The notes under the pieces were generated by a model, which saw only the letters and a program-made list of their open reading frames with translations, made no database searches and was not told the origin of the DNA. Shown here piece by piece: positions 1 to 8,219 of a stretch of 64,000 nt of DNA (its first letter is position 1; every line of letters begins with the position of its first letter). The stretch spans positions 1-64,000 of the forward strand of contig JAANMP010000004.1 in assembly GCA_011250595.1 (NCBI GenBank), read 5' to 3'. The DNA is from Bacillus sp. MM2020_1 (GTDB lineage: Bacteria > Bacillota > Bacilli > Bacillales > Cytobacillaceae). Both the position numbers and the translations under genes were made by a program.

Positions 1-1614
1 GTATCTACCACCATTAATAACTTTCTAAATATTGTTGATTGGAATATAAATGCATTTGGAAGCAGTGTAGAAAATTTATCTAATGGCATCTTTCTTTCAA
101 ATGAAATTCATGCATATTTAACACATAAAAAAATAGATCCAATGTTATACAGATTAGAGACATCATCCCTAGAAAACTTAAATAATATAACGGTAGTAAA
201 CAATCCCTATATTAGTGCCATCTATGTTGGGAATGATAATCACGGCTTTTTGAAAATAAACCGCGATGAAAGGAATTTGACAAATAACATCTATCAAACG
301 ATAAAAAAATCCAATATCTATGAACGTCTGCTCAATAGCCGATGGCAGGGTGAATGGTTAAATGGTAGTAATTTAGAACTTGTTAAAGAAAGTAACCATT
401 CTTTACTTTATGGAAGAAATATTAGAGATCTCGGAACGAAGGAGCATGTAGGGGTTGCCCTTATAGTTCTCGATCAATCTTATTTTGGGAATATGTTTAA
501 AAATAGTAATCCACCAGGAGATATTTTGGTATTAGATGGAGATAATATTTTGTTCGATAGCAGTAATAAACGTTTCTCTTCCTCTCAGGTAGCCAAAATT
601 ATTCAAGGTCGTGGTAAAAGCGGAACCATTAAAAAAGTAATCAATGGAACTAATTATTTCTTTAACTATCATACTAACAAGAAAACGAATTGGGATGTTG
701 TAAGTATAATCCCATATAAAAAAATTGTTCATGAGGTCGATCAACTCCGATTGATAACAATTACTTTATTGGTGATCGCATTAATTGTCTCCTTAATTAT
801 TGCATTATTTATAACTAGGAGAATTACAAACCAGTTAAGTTTACTACGAATGGTTACTGAAAAAATGGAAAAACGAGAGACTGTACTGGGTATCCATTTT
901 AATAATGAGGATGAACTAGGAGAGATTGGGAATCGGATTGTTCATCTTTATAATTGGAATAATGTGTTAACAAAAAGATTATATAAATCACAGATTAAGG
1001 AAAAGGAAGCAGAGCTTTTAGCTTTGCAAAGCCACATTAATCCGCATTTTTTATATAATACTTTAAACACTATTTTTTGGATGGCAGAGAAGCTAAAGGC
1101 AAAACAGATTTCAAAAATTGCGATAAATTTGTCAAAAATCTTTAAGCTTACCTTAAATGATGGTAATCATATTACTAGCGTAAAAAATGAAATGGAACAA
1201 GTTAAAAGTTATCTGGATATCCAAAATATTCGTTTCGACCATAAAATCGACTATACATTTAACATTGATCCTGAAATCATGGAGGAAAGAATTATTAAAT
1301 TGATGTTACAACCCGTTGTAGAAAACTCCGTCTACCATGGGTTAGAACATCAGGAAAGTGGAACCATCATGATTGAAGGAAAAAAGCATGATGATGGTTT
1401 ACTTTTCAAGATTCTTGATACCGGAAATGGATTTGACATGAATGAGGTAGATATTAGCAATAAGGGTTATGCTTTGAAAAATATTAATGAACGATTGAAA
1501 CTTTATTATGGAAAAGAATATGGATTAAAGATTGAGAGTGAAATAGGTAAGGGAACTACCGTTTATCTTAAGATTGGCCTTAAGAATGACGGAATCCTCC
1601 ATGACAATAATTAA
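1..1614 (+). CDS. YesM-type sensor histidine kinase (5' partial)
   Basis: The reading frame is open from base 1, so the true start lies upstream of the window. The visible 537 residues hold part of an extracellular sensor domain, one membrane helix (codons about 250-270, rich in Leu/Ile/Val), a HAMP-like linker, and a His_kinase/HATPase pair. The phospho-acceptor motif is SHINPHFLYN, with His at visible codon 345. ATP-binding motifs VENSVYHG and DTGNGFD follow. This layout is that of the YesM/LytS-like kinases that sense extracellular sugars or oligosaccharides in Bacillaceae. The response regulator starts 13 bases after its stop, so the two form an operon. The inulin fructotransferase downstream suggests a fructan-derived signal, which is inference. 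Confidence 0.93.
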   Translation, partial: VSTTINNFLNIVDWNINAFGSSVENLSNGIFLSNEIHAYLTHKKIDPMLYRLETSSLENLNNITVVNNPYISAIYVGNDNHGFLKINRDERNLTNNIYQTIKKSNIYERLLNSRWQGEWLNGSNLELVKESNHSLLYGRNIRDLGTKEHVGVALIVLDQSYFGNMFKNSNPPGDILVLDGDNILFDSSNKRFSSSQVAKIIQGRGKSGTIKKVINGTNYFFNYHTNKKTNWDVVSIIPYKKIVHEVDQLRLITITLLVIALIVSLIIALFITRRITNQLSLLRMVTEKMEKRETVLGIHFNNEDELGEIGNRIVHLYNWNNVLTKRLYKSQIKEKEAELLALQSHINPHFLYNTLNTIFWMAEKLKAKQISKIAINLSKIFKLTLNDGNHITSVKNEMEQVKSYLDIQNIRFDHKIDYTFNIDPEIMEERIIKLMLQPVVENSVYHGLEHQESGTIMIEGKKHDDGLLFKILDTGNGFDMNEVDISNKGYALKNINERLKLYYGKEYGLKIESEIGKGTTVYLKIGLKNDGILHDNN

Positions 1615-1627
1615 GGGGTTTTTTAAT

Positions 1628-3172
1628 ATGTATAAACTTTTAATTGTTGATGATGAAAAAATTGTAATCGAAGGCTTAAAATCAGCAACTAATTGGAAGG
1701 AACATAACATTGAAATTGTAGGTGCTGCCTCAGACGGAGAAGAGGCCCTTAAAGAAATTACGAACAAGCAGCCAGATATTGTTTTAGCGGATATAAGAAT
1801 GCCAAAAATGAATGGATTGGATTTGATTAAGGAAACAAAGAATCTTAATCTAGAAACTGTTTTTATTATTATTAGTGGGTATTCAAAATTTGATTACGCT
1901 AAAAGGGCCATTCAACTCGAAGCCATAGACTATCTAGTTAAACCGATTGAAGTGGATGAAATTATTGATTCTATTAAAAACGCCATTTTAAAACTTGAAA
2001 AAATAAAAAGTGAAAAACAAACAACTGAACGAATTAATGAATATCAAGTTGAATTAGAAGAAAAACGTGTTCTTGATTACATCTTAGGTCATAGATCTGT
2101 TGACCCTGAAAAGGACCATAGATTAAAAACTTTTTCTTTTTTTAACATCGGATTGAAAGGGTACGCATGGCAAGATTCAAAAGAGACTGAAAAACTTCAA
2201 GTTCTATTAGGACACTTGAAAAATCTGCTGGAGAATAGAGGGATTGAGAGTTTCATCTATACGATTGATAGTCATATCGTAATCATGTTTTCTAATTCCA
2301 GTTTAGATATTGATAATGACTTGGTTCAGGATCTTTTGACATTGATTTTTCATAATATCAAAATAAGACCGAATGTTGGAATTAGCAATTTATATGAAAA
2401 TATTTCAGAAATAAAGAAAGCATACAGTGAAGCAAAAGAGGCCTTAAAAAATGGCATTTTTAGAAATCGGTTAGTAACATATTATTTTGATTTAGAAACT
2501 TACAATCATTCATTTGGAAATAGTATTATCGAGGAAATTAATCAATTTTTTAAAGAAAGCAGCCCAGATCTTCTTAGCAGAATTAGTCCTTTTATTGACA
2601 AAGTTTTTCTCGATTGCAAAAAGAGTAACCTGTCTCCGGAAAAATCAAAATATTTATGTTTTAAAATCGTTAATCATTGTTTGGAATACATCGAAAGTGA
2701 ATATGAAATAAAAAATATCGGCGGCGAAAGATATTTATTATACGAAGAATTAAATCTATTACAGTCTTTGGAAGAAATCAGAGTTTGGCTTGAACAATTT
2801 ATTGCTGAATCAACTGTTTTTTTAAATGAGAACCATGTGTCCTACAATGAAAAATTTATCATCGACTTAAAAAGTTTCATAAATACTCATTATAATGAAC
2901 CAATTGTTCTAGATGATTTAGGTAAGCTGTTCCATAAGAACCCTGCTTACCTGTGCAGTTTGTTTTCTAAGGCTGTAGGTATCACCCTATTTGAATATAT
3001 TACGAATATTAGATTAAATAATGCCAAAAAACTACTAAGAACCACAAATTTAAAAGTGTTCGAAATTTGTAAACAAGTAGGTTACGAAAATCAAAAATAC
3101 TTTAATCAAGTATTCAAGAAAAATATCGGGACAACCCCAGGTCTCTACCGTTCACAACACATAATAAAGTAA
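1628..3172 (+). CDS. YesN-type response regulator with AraC DNA-binding domain
   Basis: 514-residue regulator. The N-terminus (MYKLLIVDDEK) is a receiver domain with acidic pocket D8/D9, phospho-acceptor D55 in the LADIRMP motif, and the conserved Lys in YLVKPIE. The C-terminal 100 residues form two AraC-type helix-turn-helix motifs, ending with the usual GYENQKYFNQVFKKNIGTTP segment. The middle is a poorly conserved linker. The start at 1628 is chosen because AAGGGG lies 10 bases upstream and the protein then begins right at the receiver fold; an in-frame ATG at 1574 would overlap the kinase gene. It is the partner of the preceding kinase and probably activates nearby fructan genes. Confidence 0.93.
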   Translation: MYKLLIVDDEKIVIEGLKSATNWKEHNIEIVGAASDGEEALKEITNKQPDIVLADIRMPKMNGLDLIKETKNLNLETVFIIISGYSKFDYAKRAIQLEAIDYLVKPIEVDEIIDSIKNAILKLEKIKSEKQTTERINEYQVELEEKRVLDYILGHRSVDPEKDHRLKTFSFFNIGLKGYAWQDSKETEKLQVLLGHLKNLLENRGIESFIYTIDSHIVIMFSNSSLDIDNDLVQDLLTLIFHNIKIRPNVGISNLYENISEIKKAYSEAKEALKNGIFRNRLVTYYFDLETYNHSFGNSIIEEINQFFKESSPDLLSRISPFIDKVFLDCKKSNLSPEKSKYLCFKIVNHCLEYIESEYEIKNIGGERYLLYEELNLLQSLEEIRVWLEQFIAESTVFLNENHVSYNEKFIIDLKSFINTHYNEPIVLDDLGKLFHKNPAYLCSLFSKAVGITLFEYITNIRLNNAKKLLRTTNLKVFEICKQVGYENQKYFNQVFKKNIGTTPGLYRSQHIIK

Positions 3173-3287
3173 TTGTTGGTAAGTATTATTTGTATAGCCT
3201 GCCTAAATTTATTGGTGAAAATACAAATGTTCATAAAGTCTTATGAAGAATCTGAACGTCTTTAGGAAAATACTGATTTTTCTTGTC

Positions 3288-3383
3288 AAGTAATAATCCT
3301 TCTGAGCGGAATTAATCAGAAAAGCTGCAGGAAAAGCACGAATTCGTAAGGCTTTACTTCCAGCTATATCAAGGAAAAAGTAG
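3288..3383 (+). pseudogene. Possible IS110-type transposase remnant
   Basis: Within the 250-base gap before the fructotransferase gene, two frames show pieces resembling the C-terminal domain of IS110/IS116 transposases. NPSE appears in one frame, then GKARIRKALLPAI in another, interrupted by stops. The family usually has a Gly-Leu-Asn-Pro-Ser motif followed by an (A/T)RIRKALY(F/M)PA motif. The match is short, so this is a weak call. Nothing else in the gap looks coding. Confidence 0.3.
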
Positions 3384-3423
3384 TTTATGAACAAACACAC
3401 TAAATTGATAGGAGAATTTATTT

Positions 3424-4767
3424 ATGGCTAGTAAAAATTATTACGACGTAACAGAGTGGCCTGTCGGTAATCCGTATGAGGATATTGGTGAGGTAATCAA
3501 TAGCATTATAGCAGATATTAAAAGTAGGCAAACGGACACTGATGTGAATAAAGGCGGAAAGCCGGGTGCAGTTATCTATATTCCACCGGGAGATTATCAT
3601 CTTTGCAGTCAAGTAGTTATAGACATCAGTTATCTTAAAATTATTGGTTCTGGACACGGGTTTACATCTTCGAGTATTCGTTTTAATACTTCTGAGAATG
3701 AATGGGCGGATTTGCATGAATTGTGGCCGGGAGGAAGTCGCATACTCGTAGATATTCCCCTAGAAGTAAATGACGAGGAATATAAAGGAGCTGCATTTTA
3801 TGTTGAACGAAGTGGAAATCCCCGAATAAGTTCGGTAGAGTTTTCTGACTTTTGTATTGATGGTTTGCATTTTATTGAAGATGGTTCAGGAGAAACAAAT
3901 CCGGAAAACACATACACTAACGGGAAAACGGGTATTTATGTTGCAAGTGCTTGTGACTCATTTCGGATTACAGGCATGGGGTTTGTGTATTTAGAGCATG
4001 GAATTACTATTTATCATGCAGATGCACTGACTATACATGATAATTTCATAGCTGAATGTGGTAACTGTATAGAACTACGAGGTTGGGGACAGGCTTCAAA
4101 AATAACCGATAACTTGATAGGAGCCGGTTTTAAAGGATATTCAATTTACGCTCAAAATTTTGGTGGACTTTTGATTACAGCGAATAATGTTTTTCCACGA
4201 GGTGCGAGCAGTATCTATTTTGATGGTGTGACACGTTCCAGTATCACAAATAATAGACTTCATTCATTTTATCCAGGAATGGTGGTATTCAGGGAAAATT
4301 GTTCGGAAAACTTGGTTTCTTCAAATCACTTTTTACGTGACCATGAACCTTGGACTCCTTTTGTGGGAATAGACAATGGTTTAGATGATTTGTATGGTCT
4401 CCTCTATATCAGTGGCAATAATAATTCTGTAATTGCTAATCACTTTTCTGAAGTAATTAATACACAGAACATCAAGCCGGTAGGTGCAACACCTGTAATC
4501 ATACGTATTGTTTCGGGTAATGGAAATTATATTTCTAATAATCATGTTGTTGCCACGGAGGTTCATGCCAAGATAAGTGATTCTTGTTTCTCTGCGCAAG
4601 TAGACGCTTTGTTGACTACCGAAGCATCAGAGCCGCTTACCGTAACAACAGTATTGGTAGAAAAAGAATCGCTTCAAAATACGATTCTTGATTCGGGAAG
4701 TGATGCACAGGTTGTTATGGACAAGACTGTAAATGCATTCAGAGCCACTCCAACGCCAGGAGCATAA
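3424..4767 (+). CDS. Inulin fructotransferase (DFA III-forming type), GH91, no signal peptide
   Basis: 447 residues of right-handed parallel beta-helix type. The sequence follows the known Bacillus/Arthrobacter inulin fructotransferases closely: YDVTEWPVG, PGAVIYIPPGDYH, LWPGGSR, FVYLEHG, CIELRGWGQASKI, HFLRDHEPWTPF. These enzymes cleave inulin from the end and release difructose dianhydride without water (EC 4.2.2.18 for DFA III; the DFA I type is a close relative). D200 and E211, 11 residues apart, have the spacing I recall for the catalytic Asp/Glu pair. AGGAG lies upstream of the ATG, and a stop codon just before it rules out a longer N-terminus. Described homologues carry a leader; here the protein begins directly with the catalytic domain. 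The preceding YesM/YesN pair probably regulates it. Confidence 0.9.
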   Translation: MASKNYYDVTEWPVGNPYEDIGEVINSIIADIKSRQTDTDVNKGGKPGAVIYIPPGDYHLCSQVVIDISYLKIIGSGHGFTSSSIRFNTSENEWADLHELWPGGSRILVDIPLEVNDEEYKGAAFYVERSGNPRISSVEFSDFCIDGLHFIEDGSGETNPENTYTNGKTGIYVASACDSFRITGMGFVYLEHGITIYHADALTIHDNFIAECGNCIELRGWGQASKITDNLIGAGFKGYSIYAQNFGGLLITANNVFPRGASSIYFDGVTRSSITNNRLHSFYPGMVVFRENCSENLVSSNHFLRDHEPWTPFVGIDNGLDDLYGLLYISGNNNSVIANHFSEVINTQNIKPVGATPVIIRIVSGNGNYISNNHVVATEVHAKISDSCFSAQVDALLTTEASEPLTVTTVLVEKESLQNTILDSGSDAQVVMDKTVNAFRATPTPGA

Positions 4768-4956
4768 ATAATATACTCAACAATGTTTTTGTGGTAGTTT
4801 TTGTTCCAAAGTTTCAATTGCAATTCGGACACTTGAATTATTTCGTTTGTCATTTAATTTTTGGGGTGCTTCCTAGCGATGGAAGTGCCTCTTTTTATAG
4901 TGTTTCCCATATTTGGATAAATGCCAATAAAGTAGACAGAAAAAAGGAATGCTTCT

Positions 4957-5140
4957 TTAGGAAGACAACCAGAAAATGTCTTCTTTTAAATTTGGAGAAA
5001 GCATGACAATGGCAGAATGAGGTCTTCTAGGATTATAAAACCCTTCAATATATTCGAAACAAGCCAGTTTTACTTCTGTTAACGAAGTAAATTTTTTACG
5101 ATTCAGTTCTTCTTTCTTCATATATTTGAAAAAAGGTTCT
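4957..5140 (-). pseudogene. IS3-family transposase (OrfB) C-terminal remnant
   Basis: Reading the minus strand gives the characteristic end of an IS3/IS150 integrase: FFKYMKKEELNRKKF, then FEYIEGFYNPRRPHSA, then a stop at 4957-4959. About 60 residues remain; the DDE catalytic core is gone. A short inverted-repeat-like segment (GTGCTTCC...GGAAGTGC, about 4867-4894) lies beyond the 3' end and may belong to the element's terminus. The remnant shows that an insertion sequence once sat between the fructotransferase locus and the truncated permease. Confidence 0.75.
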
Positions 5141-5227
5141 ATTACTTACTGTCCGACTTTCATTCGTTATTGAATGTCCGAACTTTTACAGCTAACCAAT
5201 CCGAATTGTTTTATTCCCTCCTATTTA

Positions 5228-5401
5228 TTGCATCGGATTTACATAATCATTAACCAAAATCTGAACATCATCATGCTCGTGAATGATTCCTGGCCTTTCT
5301 ACTGGACATAACAGGCACTGTTCGACTATTAAATATTCACGTGGAACATCGTTGTGAAACAAGGGGCGTAACAGTGGATTGCTGTTTTGTTCTGTGGCTA
5401 T
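5228..5401 (-). pseudogene. Unidentified gene remnant, C-terminal 57 codons
   Basis: The minus strand reads about 57 codons without a start, including NPLLRPLFHNDVPREYLI and ending in DDVQILVNDYVNPMQ and a stop at 5228. The last 26 codons recur, diverged, at 34322-34402 on the plus strand, so this is a repeated gene end and not chance. I do not recognise the family. Confidence 0.4.
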
Positions 5402-5412
5402 AAAGAAAAAAA

Positions 5413-5451
5413 AGAGTACATTTTGACAAAAGATTCATCAAAATGTACTCT
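5413..5451 (-). terminator. Rho-independent terminator of the permease remnant
   Basis: Perfect 14-bp inverted repeat (AGAGTACATTTTGA and its complement) around an 11-base loop. On the minus strand it is followed by a T-rich run, just after the stop of the GntP remnant. Confidence 0.8.
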
Positions 5452-5462
5452 AAAAAGATTTA

Positions 5463-5951
5463 TTACATAAAGATATCCAGTATCAATACAATGGAAATTC
5501 CGACTAATGAGTTTACTAAGAGAAGCAAACCCCATGTCTTAAATGTATCTTTAATACTAATACCAAAGTATTCTTTAAACAACCAGAACGAAGCATCGTT
5601 TACATGTGTAATTGTATTACTTCCAGCTGCTGTTGCTAATACTAATAGAACAGGGTTAACATCCATTGTTTTCATAAGCGGTGCTACAATACCTGCTGCT
5701 GTAATGGCAGATACAACACCTTGACCTGTCATAATACGAATGATTGCTGTGATTAGCCAAGCCATAATATATGGGTTCATATTTAAACTATGCATCATCG
5801 TTGCGATTGTTTCACCTGTACCTGAATCAATGATGATTTGTTTGAAGGCACCACCAGCACCGATGATAAAGATGATCATTGCAATTGAAAGCGCTGCTAT
5901 AAGCCCGTTTGGCCTACCTTGAATATGATTCAATAATGTATAAGCCATCAT
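5463..5951 (-). pseudogene. Gluconate permease (GntP family), C-terminal fragment
   Basis: 162 residues match the last third of GntP/GntT-type gluconate:H+ symporters. Family motifs visible are [30 protein letters not shown], and the end motif [16 protein letters not shown]. The family is normally about 450 residues, so roughly 290 N-terminal residues are missing. An AAGGAG lies before the first ATG pair, but this is internal to the family sequence and the upstream frame stays open without family similarity. A truncated, non-functional gene is the best reading. An IS3 remnant lies downstream. Confidence 0.8.
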
Positions 5952-6123
5952 GTTCAGCTCCTTGATAAGGATTAGTAATTGGAAGTTCCGTGAAAGGTAC
6001 TTCCATTTTACAATGAAAATGGTGGCCTTTTTTATTATTTGAACCTATTTACTATACTAGGCACGGAATCTAAACCCTCTCCTGAAAGCATTAAAAAACG
6101 CCATATAAATGGCGCTTATTACA

Positions 6124-6324
6124 TTAATCATTATGACGCTTTCCCCTGGTTTTGTTTGCATTACCTGTAAAATTGGATACAGCATTTGAAGTTGCATCTA
6201 CAGCACTCATAGCAACATTCTCAGTGGTTTCTAATGCACTGTGCACGACATGAAACGCAGCACCTGCAGTTTCTTTAATGCCTTCTGAGACACTTTGATT
6301 ATTGGTTCTTGTTTGGTCTGACAA
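6124..6324 (-). CDS. Small hypothetical protein, Ala-rich
   Basis: 66 residues from a TTG start with a strong AGGAGGTG site seven bases upstream. The sequence is hydrophilic and Ala/Thr/Asn-rich (AAFHVVHSALETTENVAMSA), without a signal peptide or membrane segment, and ends in a basic tail (KTRGKRHND). It resembles small amphipathic helical proteins of Bacillaceae, but I cannot assign a function. The good ribosome site is the main reason to call it real. Confidence 0.65.
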   Translation of the reverse strand: MSDQTRTNNQSVSEGIKETAGAAFHVVHSALETTENVAMSAVDATSNAVSNFTGNANKTRGKRHND

Positions 6325-6327
6325 TTT

Positions 6328-6623
6328 ATTTCACCTCCTAAACAGCAATAGGTTATGTAGAAAAAGGACGATTATTCAAGTAAAGTGTACGAACATTGTA
6401 ATCATTGTGTAACTAAGGCACGTAAACTATACTAGCAGTATCAAGTGCACCTCAAACCTTTGCTAACATATATGTAGAGGCTTTAGATCACTATCTTGAG
6501 GTATTGCCTGACTGGATACGTACAGGTCCAGAATAAGACGAATTTGAAGAAGAAATACTTGAGGTCTTGGATGTTCATAATTATTAAAGGAACGTACCAA
6601 TTGAATCCTAAGGGGATGCTATT
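6328..6623. other. Intergenic region with a possible gene remnant
   Basis: One frame of the plus strand around 6455-6590 reads like protein (YVEALDHYLEVLPDWIRTGPE, a stop, then DEFEEEILEVLDV) but lacks a start and is interrupted. It may be the remains of a small gene. Nothing else is visible. Confidence 0.2.
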
Positions 6624-6827
6624 ATGAAATTCGGAATCAGGAAGCCAAGCTTGAAGAAAAGAATTTCAGCGGGAACGAGCATCAAAAGACAGATTGTCCA
6701 TCGTGCGGGTTTGAAAATGCCTAGGGGATATGGATGGCTAAGGAATCCTAAAAAGTATGCTTATAACAAGGTATACAATCGAACTACCTTTGATATTTTT
6801 AAGCTAATTAAAAAACTGTTCAAATAA
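6624..6827 (+). CDS. Small basic hypothetical protein
   Basis: 67 residues, strongly basic (MKFGIRKPSLKKRISAG..., NPKKYAYNKVYNRTTF). A GGGGATG ribosome site stands seven bases before the ATG. Proteins with this RKPSxKKxxSAxT start and the NPKKxxYNxVYxRTT end are common, short and of unknown role in Bacillus and their prophage or integrative elements. The high charge suggests nucleic-acid contact, which is inference. Confidence 0.7.
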   Translation: MKFGIRKPSLKKRISAGTSIKRQIVHRAGLKMPRGYGWLRNPKKYAYNKVYNRTTFDIFKLIKKLFK

Positions 6828-6943
6828 GGGTGGAGAAGAGGCCCTTTAAGCCGGGAAAATCTGCGGCAATACAGTTTTTCCGTTTGATTTGGGGCCGGAA
6901 ACAAGTAAGTAGTGATTAAGTATTTTAATGGAGGCGAAAAGTA

Positions 6944-7165
6944 GTGGCAGAAATCAAATTTGAAATAAAAGAAACTGTGGGGACTTTGTCTCAGTCCCCT
7001 AAAGGCTGGAACAAAGAACTCAATCTTATCAGTTGGAACGGAAAAGAACCAAAGTTTGATTTACGAGATTGGGCACCTGAACATGAGAAGATGGGGAAGG
7101 GTGTCACATTGAACGTTGAGGAATTAAAAGCTTTGAGAGATTTGTTGAATGGGATGGGATTGTAG
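6944..7165 (+). CDS. YdbC/PC4-family ssDNA-binding protein
   Basis: 73 residues from a GTG start with GGAGGCG seven bases upstream. The sequence (EIKETVGTLSQSPKGWNKEL, LNLISWNGKEPKFDLRDW, HEKMGKGVTL) matches the bacterial YdbC family, which shares the fold of the eukaryotic coactivator PC4 and binds single-stranded DNA as a dimer. Length and motifs are complete. It stands alone between small hypothetical genes. Confidence 0.9.
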   Translation: MAEIKFEIKETVGTLSQSPKGWNKELNLISWNGKEPKFDLRDWAPEHEKMGKGVTLNVEELKALRDLLNGMGL

Positions 7166-7211
7166 ATCCCTTTAATGAGTTTAATTTATTAAAATATACT
7201 ACTTTCCAACC

Positions 7212-7364
7212 TTGGAGAATGGGAATACAAAAGCTCGTGGAGGTAAGGTTAGTAAAGGTGTTTCAGGGGGAAAAGTATCAGTAAGTTCATTACTATTTGC
7301 TTTGGCACTCTACAAAACTTATCCTTTAGCAAAAAGGGTGTTAGCAAAGAAAAAGCAAGAGTGA
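7212..7364 (+). CDS. Possible small hydrophobic protein or remnant
   Basis: An open frame of 50 codons from a TTG, with a Gly/Lys/Ser-rich front and a hydrophobic end (SSLLFALALYKTYPLAKRVL) followed by KKKQE. There is no convincing ribosome site, so it could be the tail of a decayed gene. It ends just before a clear terminator, which supports past transcription in this direction. Confidence 0.3.
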   Translation: MENGNTKARGGKVSKGVSGGKVSVSSLLFALALYKTYPLAKRVLAKKKQE

Positions 7365-7380
7365 GCTCATAAATAATAAC

Positions 7381-7422
7381 GAAAAGAAAGACGGTTCGGG
7401 TATCCGAATCGTCTTTCTTTTC
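7381..7422 (+). terminator. Rho-independent terminator
   Basis: Long inverted repeat (GAAAAGAAAGACGGTTCGG with complement across a GTA loop) ending in CTTTCTTTTC. It follows the YdbC-type gene and the small ORF and works for either strand. Confidence 0.8.
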
Positions 7423-7511
7423 ATCTTTTGAAACTGAAAAACGCTATATGTTTGCCCAAATAATAGATATCACTGGGAAATTGTGGAATAAGCTGAAGTT
7501 AGATATATAAT

Positions 7512-7805
7512 TTAATAAGCAGTCCAACCCCCATCTACAGCGATAACTTGTCCATTCACAAAACTTGCTTCATCTGATCCTAAGAAGATGGCCATTTGGG
7601 CGATTTCTTCCGGTTGTCCAACACGTGGATTAATCCCCATACCTAATGCTTGGCGGCTATAGCCAAATTCGCTGATATTAGTCATTGTAGACCCAATGTT
7701 GGTCATGACTGCTCCAGGAGCAATCCCGTTACAACGGATGTTTTTATCCGCATACATAAAGGCAGTGTTTTTCGTTAAGCCTACGACTTCAATTGCAGAA
7801 AAGCA
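7512..7805 (-). pseudogene. Short-chain dehydrogenase/reductase, C-terminal fragment
   Basis: About 95 residues match the end of classical SDR oxidoreductases: VVGLTKNTAFMYADKNIRCNG, IAPGAVMTN, IAQMAIFLGSDEASFVNGQV and IAVDGGW. The N-terminal NAD-binding Gly motif and the YxxxK site are missing. Upstream of codon VVGLTKN the frame continues into unrelated sequence up to 7853, so a deletion or rearrangement joined two pieces near 7805. Confidence 0.8.
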
Positions 7806-7826
7806 AAAGTAAATCGCGGTACCTTT

Positions 7827-7955
7827 TACTTGCATTATACACAAATGGAACATTTATTTGAGGAGTATTTTAAAGAAATTACAGCAGACTTGGCACGTTC
7901 TTATCAAGAACCGAGGTATTTAAATAATCAACTCGTTCAATTCTTAAATATCTAG
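7827..7955 (+). pseudogene. Unidentified gene remnant abutting the SDR fragment
   Basis: The plus strand reads 42 codons (including HYTQMEHLFEEYFKEITADL and ending QLVQFLNI) to a stop at 7955, without a start or ribosome site. It begins at the same place where SDR similarity ends on the other strand, as expected at a deletion junction. It looks like a helical protein C-terminus, possibly a regulator; the family is not recognised. Confidence 0.35.
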
Positions 7956-8016
7956 GGAGCTAGGACTAAGTAAAAAAATAGAAAGGAAAGGGTGGTAAAT
8001 TTTTATAGTAGCATTT

Positions 8017-8052
8017 AGAAGGCAACTCGCCCTATTTGGGGAATTGCCTTCT
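8017..8052 (-). terminator. Hairpin downstream of the small peptide gene
   Basis: A 9-bp perfect stem (AGAAGGCAA/TTGCCTTCT) extended by a second GC-rich stem, starting 15 bases after the stop of the 28-codon ORF. The T-tract is poor on either strand, so it may be a weak terminator or an mRNA-stabilising structure. Confidence 0.5.
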
Positions 8053-8066
8053 GTTGATATATGCTC

Positions 8067-8153
8067 TTATTTTAAGTTACCTGGTACTGATTTCATAATT
8101 TTTCCAGTGTTATTATTGTTAACTGGAGATGAAGCTGGACGTAATATGCGCAT
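8067..8153 (-). CDS. 28-residue peptide, candidate RiPP precursor
   Basis: A 28-codon ORF preceded by the strong ribosome site AAAGGGGGTGAG a few bases before the ATG. It starts 66 bases after the radical SAM/SPASM maturase on the same strand. It begins MRILRPASSP, continues with a run of four Asn and TGKIM, and ends KSVPGNLK. It has no Cys, Trp, Tyr, Phe or His, so thioether and aromatic-cyclophane chemistries are excluded; Thr, Asn, Lys, Ser and Val remain as possible sites. The position and ribosome site suggest the substrate of the maturase. No transporter or protease gene lies nearby. This is inference and no family is recognised. Confidence 0.6.
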   Translation of the reverse strand: MRILRPASSPVNNNNTGKIMKSVPGNLK

Positions 8154-8219
8154 ATAACTCACCCCCTTTCACTATGGCTAATTAGGCGTAAAATCGATTT
8201 GCAATATCCGTTTTCTTTA

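Noticed and set aside
4791..5006. 71-codon plus-strand frame over the IS3 remnant
   Set aside because: It lies opposite the recognisable transposase end and lacks a ribosome site.
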